Origin: Cephalotus follicularis
Taxonomy: Eukaryota > Streptophyta > Magnoliopsida > Oxalidales > Cephalotaceae
DNA: 64,000 bases
Direction of reading: 5' to 3'
Assembly: GCA_001972305.1 (NCBI GenBank)
Contig: BDDD01001661.1
Coordinates: 145,694 to 209,693, forward strand
Made by a program: the position numbers and the translations under genes. Shown piece after piece: positions 24,640 to 34,890 of the stretch. The notes under the pieces are model-generated. The model ran no database searches. It was not told where the DNA came from and saw only the letters and a program-made list of their open reading frames with translations. Each line of letters starts with the position of its first letter. Position 1 is the first letter of the stretch.

Positions 24640-24801
24640 AGTCTACCCATCTGGACTTGTTAATACCAGTCCGGCTCCGCTACCAGTGATGAAAGCGGAG
24701 CTGTCCACGGACAACTTCCATAACCCACTCTCACTTTCGGAGGGGTCCTCCTCCATACACTCTGTAGGTGTATTATCTCCAACGAAGTCGGTCAAGACCT
24801 G

Positions 24802-26306
24802 TTATTTGATAGCTGGTCTGGTTTCGAACTTCACATCATACTCACCTAGTTTGACTAACCACTTGATTAATCTTCCTGAGGTGTCAGGTTTTGCAAGAAT
24901 TTGTTTGAGTGGTTTGTCAGCCAGAACCTTGATTGTATGGGCTTGAAAATATGACATCAATTTTTTGGCCGCTATGATCATAGCATAGGCGAACTTCTCT
25001 ACCTCTGGGCACCTCCCCTCAGCATTGTTCAAAACCTTGCTTACATAGTATACTGACTTTTGAACTTTCTCCTCCTCCCTGACTAGCACTGCACTCACTG
25101 CACCCGAGGTGGCCGCAAGGTACAAATACAAGTCTTCCCCATTCTTAGGTTTTGAGATTGGAGGAAGGGAAGCCATGTATTCCTTCAACTTGTCAAAAAC
25201 TGCTTGACACTCGTCTGAATAGGAAAATCCCTTGAGATCCCTGAGCACCTTAAAGAATGGGAGGCACTTCTCTGTTGATTTTGAAACAAACCTGCTCAGG
25301 GCTGCTATCTTTCCATTCAGCTTTTGAACGTCCTTGATGGTCTGGGGAGGCCTCATACTTTGAACTGCTGAGATCTTCTCTGGGTTTGCCTCTATTCCCC
25401 TGCTTGAGACTATGAACCCGAGGAACTTACCAGAGGTGACCCCAAAAGTGCACTTGGATGGATTGAGTTTCATTTTATATCTTCTCAGTACCTCAAATGT
25501 TTCGTCCAAGTCTTTGATGTGGGGGCTCCTGGTTGGGGTCTTGACAAGCATGTCATCGATGCAGACCTCCATGTTTCTCCCAATCTGAGGCTCAAAGATT
25601 TTGTTGACCAGTCGTTGGTAGGTGGCCCCCGCATTCTTTAGTCAAAAGGGCATGACCATATAACAATACATCCCCCGGTCTGTGATGAAAGCTGTCTTGT
25701 TCTCGTCGGGCCCATATATGGGGATTTGATTGTATCCCGAATAGGCATCCAAGAAACTTAAAATTCTGTATCCCGAGGTCGTATCCACCAACTGATCTAT
25801 CTTTGGGAGAGGGAAGTGATCCTTGGGACAAGCTTGAGGTCTGTGAAATCAATGCACATCCTCCACTTGCTATTTGCTTTTTTGACCAGTACTGGGTTCG
25901 CCAGCCAGTCTGAGTAATGCACTTCCCTTATGAACCCTGCTTGCAATAGCTTGCTCACCTCCTCGACTATTGCTTGCTACCTCTCAGGAGCAAAGTTCCT
26001 CTTCTTTTTCCTGGTCGGAGGCCTTATTGGATCCACGCTTAGTTTGTGAACCATTACGTTTGGGCTGATCATAGGGACCTCCTCTGCTGATCAGGCAAAC
26101 ACATCTCTGTTGTCTTGGAAGAATGTTATTAATTCCCCCTTCTCCACCTCTCCAAGCTGTGAACCAACTTGGAAAAATCTTTCAGTGTTGCCCTCTTCTA
26201 GGGGCACTTGGATCACGACCTCAACAGGCTGTGGATGCTCAGTCTCCACTTCTCCTCTGAGCTCTACATTTGCAATAGGAAGTACCTTGTCCTTCCATTT
26301 ATCCAT
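24802..26306 (-). pseudogene. Reverse transcriptase and RNase H region of the Tat element (fossil)
   Basis: The RT active-site segment reads CIDDMLVKTPTRSPHIKDLD near 25560 on the minus strand, followed by KLNPSKCTFGVTSGKFLGF and the first RNase H (LYLAATSGAVSAVLVREEE). The upstream part of the RT extends to about 26300. The region is broken. Confidence 0.88.
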
Positions 26307-26324
26307 GATGGCAGTCTTGTAGCA

Positions 26325-27179
26325 CTACCTTACCACCTGCTGATCTCCTCTGGCTTCCCCCACACCAAACCTTGTAGAGAACTTCATCAATAAGTGTCTC
26401 GTGGACACTATCGCCTCCATTAAGTTCAGACCTGGTCGCCCTATTATGGCATTGTAAGGGCTTGGTGTATCTACTACCAGGAACGTCATCTCCACTTGGG
26501 TCTGGCATGGGGCCGTGCCTACAACCACGGACAGGTCGATGGATCCCAAAGGATGGACCATCTCTCCTGCAAAGCCAACCAGTGGGGTCTTCACGAACTT
26601 TAGCTGGTCGGTCGATACCCTCAGCTGATCAAATGTGTGTTTGTACATGATATCGGCCGAGCTCCCGCTATCAATGAGAATCCTCTTCATAGTGAAAAGT
26701 GCCACTTGAAGAGTTATCACCACTGGATCATCATGAGGGAGACGTACTTCCTCATAGTCCACCTTCGAGAAGGATATCACCTCCTCATCTCCACATGTTC
26801 TTAGCCTTTTGCTGTGATGAATTTGCTGCACAGCAAGGGATTGTCTCCCATAGGCTTTTCTGTCATTCTTATGATCGCCATCAGATGCGATCCCCCCAGA
26901 GATGGTGTGGATGACACTCTTGGGCTGCTGCTGCTCCTCCTGTTGCCGATGAGCCTCTTCTCTCTTTTGCTCCCTTCTTCCCCGGCGAGCATCTCTGTCC
27001 ACATACTTGCGTAGGTGCCCCTTCCGAATCAGGTCCTCAATCTGATTCTTCAATTGCCTACACTCCTCGGTATCATGTCCGTGGTCATGATGATACCGAC
27101 AGTATTTCTCTGTGTCCCTCTTCTCTGTTGGGGACCTCAATGGTGCAGGCCATTGGATGAGGACCTTATCCTTCTCCAC
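26325..27179 (-). pseudogene. Gag C-terminus and protease region of the Tat element (fossil)
   Basis: The N-terminal part carries CRYHHDHGHDTEECRQLKNQ, a gag C-terminal zinc-binding-type segment. The protease follows with the aspartic active site ILIDSGSSADIMY and a later PYNAIIGRPGL. Confidence 0.82.
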
Positions 27180-27392
27180 AGCAAGTATTCTGGTGCGTGT
27201 GTTCAGGAGGGGGGCAAAGTTGTTGTCGGATGGGATAGGTGCCCATCCCCTGGTTGAGTCCTCTCTCCTAGAGAGTTTATGCTTGAGGTCTTTCTTGGAC
27301 AGTTCTGACCTTTCCTTCCTCTTCTCTTTCTTCTCGGGAGTATTTCGTAAATGCTCCGCTTTCTCCTCCTGATGGCCCGACCAGGGTGTCTT

Positions 27393-28649
27393 TTATTTCC
27401 TAGCCGCCATCTCTTCCTCGACGTTGACATACTTTTCTGCTCTCCTCAGCAAATCTGCCATATCCACCGCGGGTTTCTTCAAAAGGGAGAAAGTGAAGGA
27501 CGAGTTATTCCTCAGCCCACTATTCAATGCTGCCATGCAGAATGATGGCTTCAGGTCTTTCACCGTGAGAGACTCCCTGTTGAATCTGGTAAGGTAATCC
27601 CTCAGTGATTCATCACTTCCCTTCACCACATTGATCAAATGGGTAGAGTTCCTCCTCTGCGTAGTACTGTTGAGGAATTTGGTGACGAACAGTTTCGTAA
27701 ACTGATCTAAATTTCTTACCGAACCCTTAGCCAGGGTGAAATACCACGACTGGACTGCACCAGTCAATGTTTCCGGAAATTCTCGGGAAAGTATGACGTC
27801 TGAGGCTTGGTGCACCAACATGGTTTGAATGTATGTGCGCACATGTTGGATGGGATCCGTGGACCCATCATATTTGTCGAGACTTGGGAGCCGGAATCCG
27901 CTGGGAATACGCTCCACCATGATCTCGGATGTGAAGGGGTGGACGCTAATATTGGGCACCTCGGACAGACATCCCCTCTGTTGTTCCGCTCCTCGGAACA
28001 TTCTCTCCATCTCAGCAAACCTTTTATTCATTGCTTGCTCCACATCCTCAATATTCTTGGCCCTGCTAGAGACTCGTGACTCCCCGGACAGTGTGGCCGT
28101 ACGGTCTACCCTACTCCCTTGGATCGTTCCTGCTCTGCGTGGGGCATTGAATCGCGCTCGCGCATCCTCTGCACCCCTGGCTTCCCCTTGGGGATCCACC
28201 TCCATGGCCTGGTGCTCAGGATGCACTCTTCTGGGATCGTTGGGCTGATCCCGGGCAGTTGAGGACTCTGCCCTCTGAGATGCATTGATCTCAAGTCTCT
28301 TCCCCAGGGGAATATTATCCCTTGACCGCCTCGGGGGGAGCTTATCTCCCATCAACGGGTTTCACCTGGCACCTCTGGGGTGTCCTATCTCTACCACTGG
28401 TCTGGCAAGACCGCTTTGTCCTCGGACCACTAGCTGAGCAAGTCCGGCCTGGTTTTGGTTGGCTAAGCTAGTAACCAACAAGTCAGTGAGGTGTTCCACC
28501 CATTGGATCAACTGATTAAATTGCTCCCCAACGACGGGAGCTTGTTCCAGTGACGCAACTTGCCCGGCTTCAGGAGGAGGAGGTGGGATCTCCTGTTATC
28601 AGCTGTTGGTGACTCCGGACCGGTTGTTGATGTTCTTTCTCGGAGGCAT
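27393..28649 (-). pseudogene. Gag region of the Tat element (fossil)
   Basis: From a start near 28649 (MPPRKN) the minus strand encodes a Gag protein. Its core, SLDKYDGSTDPIQHVRTYIQ then SRNFP-like and VQSWYFTLAKGSVRNLDQFT, is the plant retrotransposon Gag domain. It lies just inside the 5' LTR and primer site. It is broken. Confidence 0.82.
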
Positions 28650-28673
28650 GATTCTTGATCACTTTTTGCTATG

Positions 28674-28691
28674 TTTCCCACAACGACGCCA
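28674..28691 (-). other. Primer-binding site of the Tat element
   Basis: Two bases inside the 5' LTR the minus strand reads TGGCGTCGTTGTGGGAAA, close to the TGGCGCCGT-type primer sites common in Tat elements. The exact tRNA is not assigned. Confidence 0.65.
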
Positions 28692-28693
28692 AC

Positions 28694-29226
28694 TGTTGAT
28701 GCATAAAACCTTCCTTCAATAGTACCATGGAAATGCCTGAATCTATGTCCGAGAAGGTGATTTGGTTGATTGATAATCCATGCGCAAGTGAAACAAACGT
28801 GTTGAAGATCTAGGGGGTTGTTCTCTTGAGGACACTCCGACGCTCAATTTAGGCAATGCACAGAGAGTTTTTTGTTTTTTTGAGAGTAAAAATGACTGAC
28901 CTGTATAAAGTCGTTGGTTTTAGTATTTATAGGCCTTGGATGTAACTGTAGAGCGTGGAATTCGGAGTTAACGGTTGCCCCTAAGGAAAATGCCTGAGGA
29001 TCCTGGGCCTTTCCCCTGATCTCGGCCGGATTTGGTGGTACTTTCCCTTCAGGATGTGGTGTCGTGTACGTCTCTGGTTGTGGGCTGGCAACGCCCTGGG
29101 ATCGTAGCGCATTAACGCCTATCGAATTATAACGTCCGGCCACGTGCCCAAGCCTAGAAAAGACATCTATCGTCTTTTTCTGAGGGCACGTGGTACTATA
29201 CTTTAAATGGAATTTTTTTCATATCA
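28694..29226 (-). repeat. 5' LTR of the Tat-lineage element
   Basis: 533 bp, aligned end to end with 12319-12876 apart from one indel of about 24 bp near the outer + strand end. It is followed by the target duplication TCTTT (29227-29231). Confidence 0.92.
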
Positions 29227-29231
29227 TCTTT

Positions 29232-30082
29232 AACATAAAAAATATATTTTTAGTTTTAAATATGAGTTTTAATCAGATATATATTATTCTTTTATATATA
29301 TATTAATCTTTTTATTACTTAACCTTTTTAACCTAATTACTATTAAAGAGTAACGTATTAAAACTTTCATCTATGTTTATTATTATAATGTGACAATAAA
29401 CTATATTACAAAAAACATAAAAATAAAACAATATTATTAAACAAAATAATATATATGTTAAACTTGAAAGTACGAATCTCTTACTAATGAAATGTTACCA
29501 TAATATTACTAAAAGGATTGAGCTCAATAATGTTATTTGTAAGTTTGTAATATAAATATTATAATAAATACATAATGTATGATATATCATCTAATTAATA
29601 AAATGATACATCATATATTATATATTTATTATGTCACTTATACTCTACAAATATAACATTTATCAGATTGAGCTAAAACATGACTTAACATAAATAATTA
29701 ACTGAAATTCATAATTATACACATATAAACTTATAAGTGATTCGATATTACAACTGCATCACGTTACAAAAATATAATTAGTTAAAAATTATTAAAGATA
29801 TTTTAATTTTTAATAAAATAATTATTAATACTATCAATGATGTTACCCCCTTTTTTTTTTTCGTGGGTGTCGAGGAATGAGCTTTGTGTCACTCTTTTTT
29901 TCTGCTTTCTCAATAACTCAAGAACGCACTGGTATTTTCTCAGAGTTAGATATATCTATATTATATAAACTTAGTTTCTATTCTAAATCAAACTTAAAGT
30001 TTATCAAAACACACTAAAAAATAAACGAAAGAAACCTAAGCCACAGATCATCGCTTTCGCTGAAACAAAAGTACAAGTCTCA
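29232..30082. other. Intergenic and HSP70 promoter/leader, AT-rich
   Basis: Very AT-rich sequence leading to the HSP70 start. A TATATTATATAAAC box near 29955 and a GC-richer leader directly before 30083 look like a former promoter and 5' UTR. I could not find a convincing heat-shock element by eye. Confidence 0.5.
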
Positions 30083-30602
30083 ATGGCATCAAGAACTGAA
30101 GGCAGGGATATAGGAATAGACCTTGGCACGACCTACAGCTGTACGGTTGTGTGGCTACACGACCGTGTAGAAATCGTCCCCAACGACCAAGGCAACCGCA
30201 CAACACCCTCTTACGTTGCCTTCACCGACACGGAGCGTTTAGTCGGTGATGCAGCCAAGAACTAAGTGACCATAAACCCTGAAAACACCGTTTTCGACGT
30301 GAAACGGCTCATCGGTCGTCGTTACTGTGACCCTTCCGTTCAAGCTGACATGAAGCTATGGCCCTTCAAGGTCATCCCAGGTCCAGGAGACAAGCCCTTG
30401 ATTGTTGTTAGATACAAAGGAGAAGAGAAGAAATTCACCCCTGAAGAGATATCGTCCATGATTTTATCATATATGAAAGATATCGCAGAAGCGTTTCTGG
30501 GTCATGAAGTGAAGAGCGCCGTAATCACAGTTCCTGCTTATTTCAATGACTCGCAAAGGCGTGCAACGAAGGATGCAGTAGCCATCGCGGGGTGTAGCGA
30601 CA

Positions 30603-30990
30603 AACAACGGAAACAGAATAACAATTCAAACAAAATCGAATAACAGCAAACAAAAACAAAACACTTGAAAGAGGTAAAGTAACAAAATCAACCACAAAAT
30701 CAAAACTCGTCACATACTCCATTTCATAAAAACGTACTCTATTTCATCAAGTGAGAGCTGAAAATAAATATATTCATAGAACTCTATTCGATGCGTAAAA
30801 AAGGAACCCAATTACTAAAAAAATTTCTTTGGGTCCGAACCTCTATAGAGATTTATTCACTTGCTACGGATTGGGCCTATCAGTCCAATCCTCTGCATTA
30901 CGAACCAAATTTCATTTTTTCTCCGGAACAAGTCGCACAAAAAATTATATCGGGTCAAACGGATTGAATTAAAATTCAAGACGTATTTAA
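30603..30990. mobile_element. Unclassified 388-bp insertion in HSP70
   Basis: The HSP70 reading stops at IAG and resumes at GLNV after this block, which is flanked by the direct repeat CGCGGGG (30596-30602 and 30991-30997). It starts TGTAGCGACAAAC, is non-coding and A-rich at its left end. There are no clear inverted ends, no poly-A tail and no CA terminus, so neither MITE, SINE nor solo LTR is certain. Confidence 0.6.
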
Positions 30991-31672
30991 CGCGGGGCTT
31001 AATGTTTTGTGAATCATTAACGGGCCCACTGTTGCTGCTATTGCGTACGGTCTTGACAAAAAGGCATCGAGAAAATGTTAGCATAACGTTCTTATATTCG
31101 ATCTTGGTGGTTGTACTTTTGATGTTTCTTTGTTGGCGATCGAGGAAGGGATTTTCGAGGTGAAGGCCACTGCTGGTGATACGCATCTTGGTGGAGAAGA
31201 TTTTGATAACAGGTTGGTGAATCATTGCGTGGCGGAGTTTAGGAGGAAGCCTAAGAAGGATATTAGTGGCAATGCTAGGGCTTTCAGGAGGTTAAGGACA
31301 TCGTGTGAGAGAACGAAGAGGGCATTGTCTTCCATTATGCAGACGACAATAGGGGTTGATTCTTTGTACGTAGGGATAGATTTCTATACCACAATCACTC
31401 GAGCCAGGTTCGAGGAGTTGTGCATGGACTTGTTCTTGAAGTGTATGGAGCCAGTGGAGAAGTGCTTAAGGGATGCCAAGATTCATAAGAGCCAAGTTCA
31501 TGAGGTAGTTCTTGTTGGTGGGTCGACAAGGATTCCCAAAGTGCAGCAACTGTTGCAGGACTATTTCAATGGGAAGGAGCTTTGCAAGAGTATCAACCCT
31601 GACGAGGCTGTTGCTTATGGTGCTGCTGTACATGCTGCCATTTTGACCGGCCAAGGAATGAGAAGGTTCAAG

Positions 31673-32233
31673 TAGGGATGGCAATGGGGCGGATTTTTAT
31701 ATCCCTGTCTCCACTCCGCTAAAGAGTAGGGCAGGGACGAGACGAAGTTTCCTTTTCTTCTTTGGCGGGGCAGAGGTCTGGGATGGCAAAATCTGTCTCC
31801 ATCCACCTCATCGTCATCCCTAACCTCATGAATGTATAAGCTAAACACAACCACATGACTAGTAGTTTCTTTTATTCTTAAACTCACATATTAATATGCT
31901 TAAAGTTTAAGAAAAAAAGATTATATGTATTTGTTATACATAAATACATATTACAATAAATCCTAGATAATATCACAATAATATTTTGAGAAGTTCATTT
32001 ATTGATATATCATATATGTGATAAAATATATGTGATACAATATATAAAGACGGAGTGGGACGGGGCGGGGTGGAGCGGGGAAAACACTTGCTTTGCCCCC
32101 TCCCCACCCCCACCTGCGGGGCATATTTTTTTCCCCCATCCCCACCGCAATCCTTAAATGGGGAGGGGATTCCCCACCCCATTTAAAACAAAGCGGAGCG
32201 GGGGGAGCAGAGCGGAGAAAATTACCATCCCTA
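31673..32233. mobile_element. hAT-type MITE in HSP70
   Basis: 561 bp with terminal inverted repeats TAGGGATGGCAAT (left) and TAGGGATGGTAAT (right, reverse complement). It is flanked by an 8-bp target duplication, GGTTCAAG (31665-31672) and GATTCAAG (32234-32241), with one mismatch. An 8-bp duplication is the hAT signature. The subterminal parts are rich in GGGGCGGGG/CCCCACCCC, the middle is AT-rich, and no transposase is encoded, so it is non-autonomous. HSP70 continues in frame across it ([13 protein letters not shown]). Confidence 0.88.
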
Positions 32234-32759
32234 GATTCAAGACTTGCTATTGCTCGATGTTACACCTCTTAGTCTTGGGCTTGAAACTGCTGGTGGTGTC
32301 ATGACCACTTTGATTCCCAGGAACACTACGATTCCAACCGAGAAGGATAAGATTTTCTCTACATATTCGGATAATCAGCCCGGGTGTTTTGATCCAAGTC
32401 TATGAGGGAGAGAGAGCAAGAACCAAGGATAACAATCTCCTTGGCAAATTCAAGCTCACTGGCATCCCTCATACTCCAAGAGGTGTGCCTCAAATTAATG
32501 TTACCTTTGATATTGATGCAAATGGGATACTCAATGTGACTGCCGATAACAAGACCGCTTGTAATAACCGCAATTTTAAATTTGATGTATATTGTATAAA
32601 TAATGAATAAATATACATTTATTTGAAATTAATGCTTGATTATCTTTTTATTTAAGCTAATTGTGGTTATTGAGGGTTTAACTGAATGAGTTAAGGGGCT
32701 ACATTGAAGTAAATTAAAAGTTATGTGAAATAGCCTTAAGAGCTACAATCTGACGCATA

Positions 32760-33000
32760 AACGTCGACGCTAACGAATGACGTCGACGCCATAAACCAGA
32801 CAGGTGTTTTAACACGGGTTGATCGAAGGAGACGCTTTGAGCGTTAACGCCAAGTTATGACGTCGACGCCATCGATTGAGAATTAAATAGGGATAAGCGT
32901 TAACACAGCGCACGAAGCCTGTTAACGCTAAAAAGGAAAGTCAACACGTCAACGCCAAGAGTTGACGTCAACGCCAAGAGCTGACGTCGACGCCTAAACT
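32760..33000 (+). repeat. GACGTCGACGCC / CGTTAACGC motif block (left)
   Basis: At least nine copies of GACGTCGACGCC, GTCAACGCC or CGTTAACGC variants lie in 240 bp of the 32570 solo LTR. CGTCGACG and CGTTAACG are palindromes. Further blocks of the same motif follow at 33560-33815 and, past the nested LTR, at 36070-36145. Confidence 0.75.
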
Positions 33001-33559
33001 GTCGGTAGAATAAGGCAAAGTACTGACAGAAGACACATGAAGGACAAGTGAGAAACACGTTATTTCTTCCCCATGCTCTGCACTGACATAAGGGAAGATA
33101 GAAGTGACTAATGGCTGTCAATGTCGCCAGAGAGAGAAGGACGCATGGCGCCTGCATGCGGGTGGAAGGGAGAGAGAAAGAGAACTCCTTCATAAAACAC
33201 ACCCTCACTTGCACCTTATTTTACCAGCACCACAAGAAAGAAGGAGGAAGAAAATAGAGAGACAAGAGAGGTTATTCCTCCACTGTTGAACTAGGAAGAG
33301 AAGCTTGGGAACCGAAGCTTGGAACCTGGACTTGGAGTAATCGGACCAGATCGGGAAGCTTGGAGAAGCTGCTAGTCAATAAAGCTTAAAGAGGTGGACT
33401 TCGATTCCGAACTTGGGATCAGATGTAGGGTTTATGACATGTTTATGAAGATATAGCATGTGTATTATGTTATGGTGGTTGTTTGTGCTCGCATGTTGAT
33501 GCTAAACTGTTGAATCCATGCTTGCTTGAACTGATCTTTGAACTATATATTCTACTGCG

Positions 33560-33815
33560 TTTGATTTTTGTCAACGCCTAAAATACACGTTAACGCCTCA
33601 ACTGGAATAGTCGACATTCTATACTGTTAGAATGATTTTCGTCGACACCTAAAGTAAAGGAAGTTGATGCGTAAACTACTGGTTGCAAGGACATCAACGC
33701 CTAAAAGGATGACGTTAACGCTTAAGGTTCCTACTTTAACGCGTCAACGCAAATGTTGAACATTGACACCAAGGTACACGTTGACGCTTAAGGTCCTACC
33801 TTAATGCGCCAACGC
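33560..33815 (+). repeat. GTCAACGCCTAA / CGTTAACGC motif block (middle)
   Basis: Eight or more variants such as GTCAACGCCTAA, CGTTAACGCC, ACATCAACGCC and CGTTGACGCTTAAGG. The nested LTR at 33819 is inserted directly at one of these motifs (AACGCCTA). Confidence 0.75.
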
Positions 33816-33954
33816 CTATGTAACGCCCGGGATTTTCATTAACATAATGTTGTAATTTTAATTGCATTTATGCGTTTAATTAATGAGAATTATGACTTTC
33901 CGCTTTTTGTAATGTTAAGCTCGGGCAAAAGTTTAAGTGTGGAAAGTGCTGATG

Positions 33955-34110
33955 CAGGGCGGGCAGCCGACTGCCATGAGGAGGCAGTCGACTGGACCCT
34001 ATGGGAAGGAACCAGCTGCCTGTTGTGGGAAGCAGCCGGCTGGAGGTGTGTCGGCAGAGACAGCCGACTGCCAGGTCTAGGCAGTCGACTGTCGACAGGT
34101 CTGGCAGCAT
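33955..34110 (+). repeat. CAGCCGACTG / CAGTCGACTG motif block (left)
   Basis: Seven or so copies of GCAGCCGACTGCC, GCAGTCGACTG, CAGCCGGCTGG in 155 bp. CAGTCGACTG and CAGCCGGCTG are perfect palindromes. The same motif returns at 34570-34890 in the same solo LTR. Confidence 0.78.
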
Positions 34111-34569
34111 AACGTGCGCGCCAGACTGTTGGCAGAAGTGGGTGTGTTTTTCTTCCTCCAATCTTCACCATTTTCGCAAAGAGGAGAAGAGAGAATCAAA
34201 GTGTGGAGAGGAAGAGGAGGAAGTGTATGTGTTGTGGATCCAAAGAGCCTTGTGTTGATCTGTGGTTTTGGAAGCTTGGACCAGTGGCGAGAACCGGATC
34301 TGTTGGAGTTGCTGGACGGATTCAGAGGCTTGGAAACTTGGATTGGAACTTAAAGAGGTGGATTGCAATTCCTAACTTGGAATTCTAAGGTAGGGGTAAA
34401 TTTCATAGTTGTTATTTAAGTTCCGTTGTAATGGAAGTTAATGGACAAAATGCATGCTATAAACTGTATCATGGGCATAAATGTATGTTATTGGTGTTGA
34501 ATGCTCGTGTTTGGTTGGATTGAAGTGTGAAGGGCATGCATTTTTCTGCTGTTTTTACCTACTGATGTA

Positions 34570-34890
34570 AATCCAGTCGACTGCCAAGGCGGGCTGCCGA
34601 CTGGAGGGCTAGAACAGCCGGCTGTTCAGTGTGAACAGCCGGCTACTCAATAGGAAACAACCGACTAGACGTAAGAACCAGTCGACTGTTCATACGTTAA
34701 ATAGAACATATACCTGCAGAAGGTTGAGTAGTCTACTGCCAAGAGAGGGTAGCCGACTGGATGAGGAGAGCAACCGACTGTCAAAAGGAGACATCCAACT
34801 GTTAAAGGAGGCAGCCGACTGCCAGAGCTGGGACAGCCAGCTGTCAAAGGAAAACAGCCGACTGTCAAGAGAAGGCAGCCGACTGGTTAG
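34570..34890 (+). repeat. CAGCCGACTG / CAGCCGGCTG motif block (right)
   Basis: About fifteen copies of CAGCCGACTG, CAGCCGGCTG, CAACCGACT and CAGTCGACTG spaced roughly 18-25 bp apart, alternating with GAGGAG/AAAGGA-type purine stretches. Confidence 0.78.

Larger units (their letters stand above)
12319..29226 (-). mobile_element. Ty3/gypsy LTR retrotransposon, Tat lineage (fossil)
   Basis: A 16.9-kb element read right to left. Its LTRs are 28694-29226 (5') and 12319-12876 (3'), both starting TGTT and ending ATCA on the + strand. The 5-bp target duplication is perfect: TCTTT at 12314-12318 and at 29227-29231. Order on the minus strand is LTR, primer site, gag, protease, RT-RNase H, archaeal-type RNase H, integrase, a long spacer with an antisense ORF, polypurine tract, LTR. 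The second RNase H and the antisense ORF are marks of the Tat lineage. The coding parts are broken in many places (at least ten by eye), so it is a fossil. The two LTRs differ at roughly 55 of about 530 aligned positions plus one 24-bp indel, mostly transitions, suggesting several million years. A nested pair of solo LTRs lies at 14817-20553. Confidence 0.93.

Noticed and set aside
33870-34388. Open frames rich in R, S, W and Q
   Set aside because: They are produced by the CAGCCGACTG motif array in the 33819 solo LTR; no family similarity.
34690-34890. CAGCCGACTG repeats as a coding repeat protein
   Set aside because: All frames lack a start-to-stop gene context and the repeats stop at no domain boundary; it is LTR sequence.
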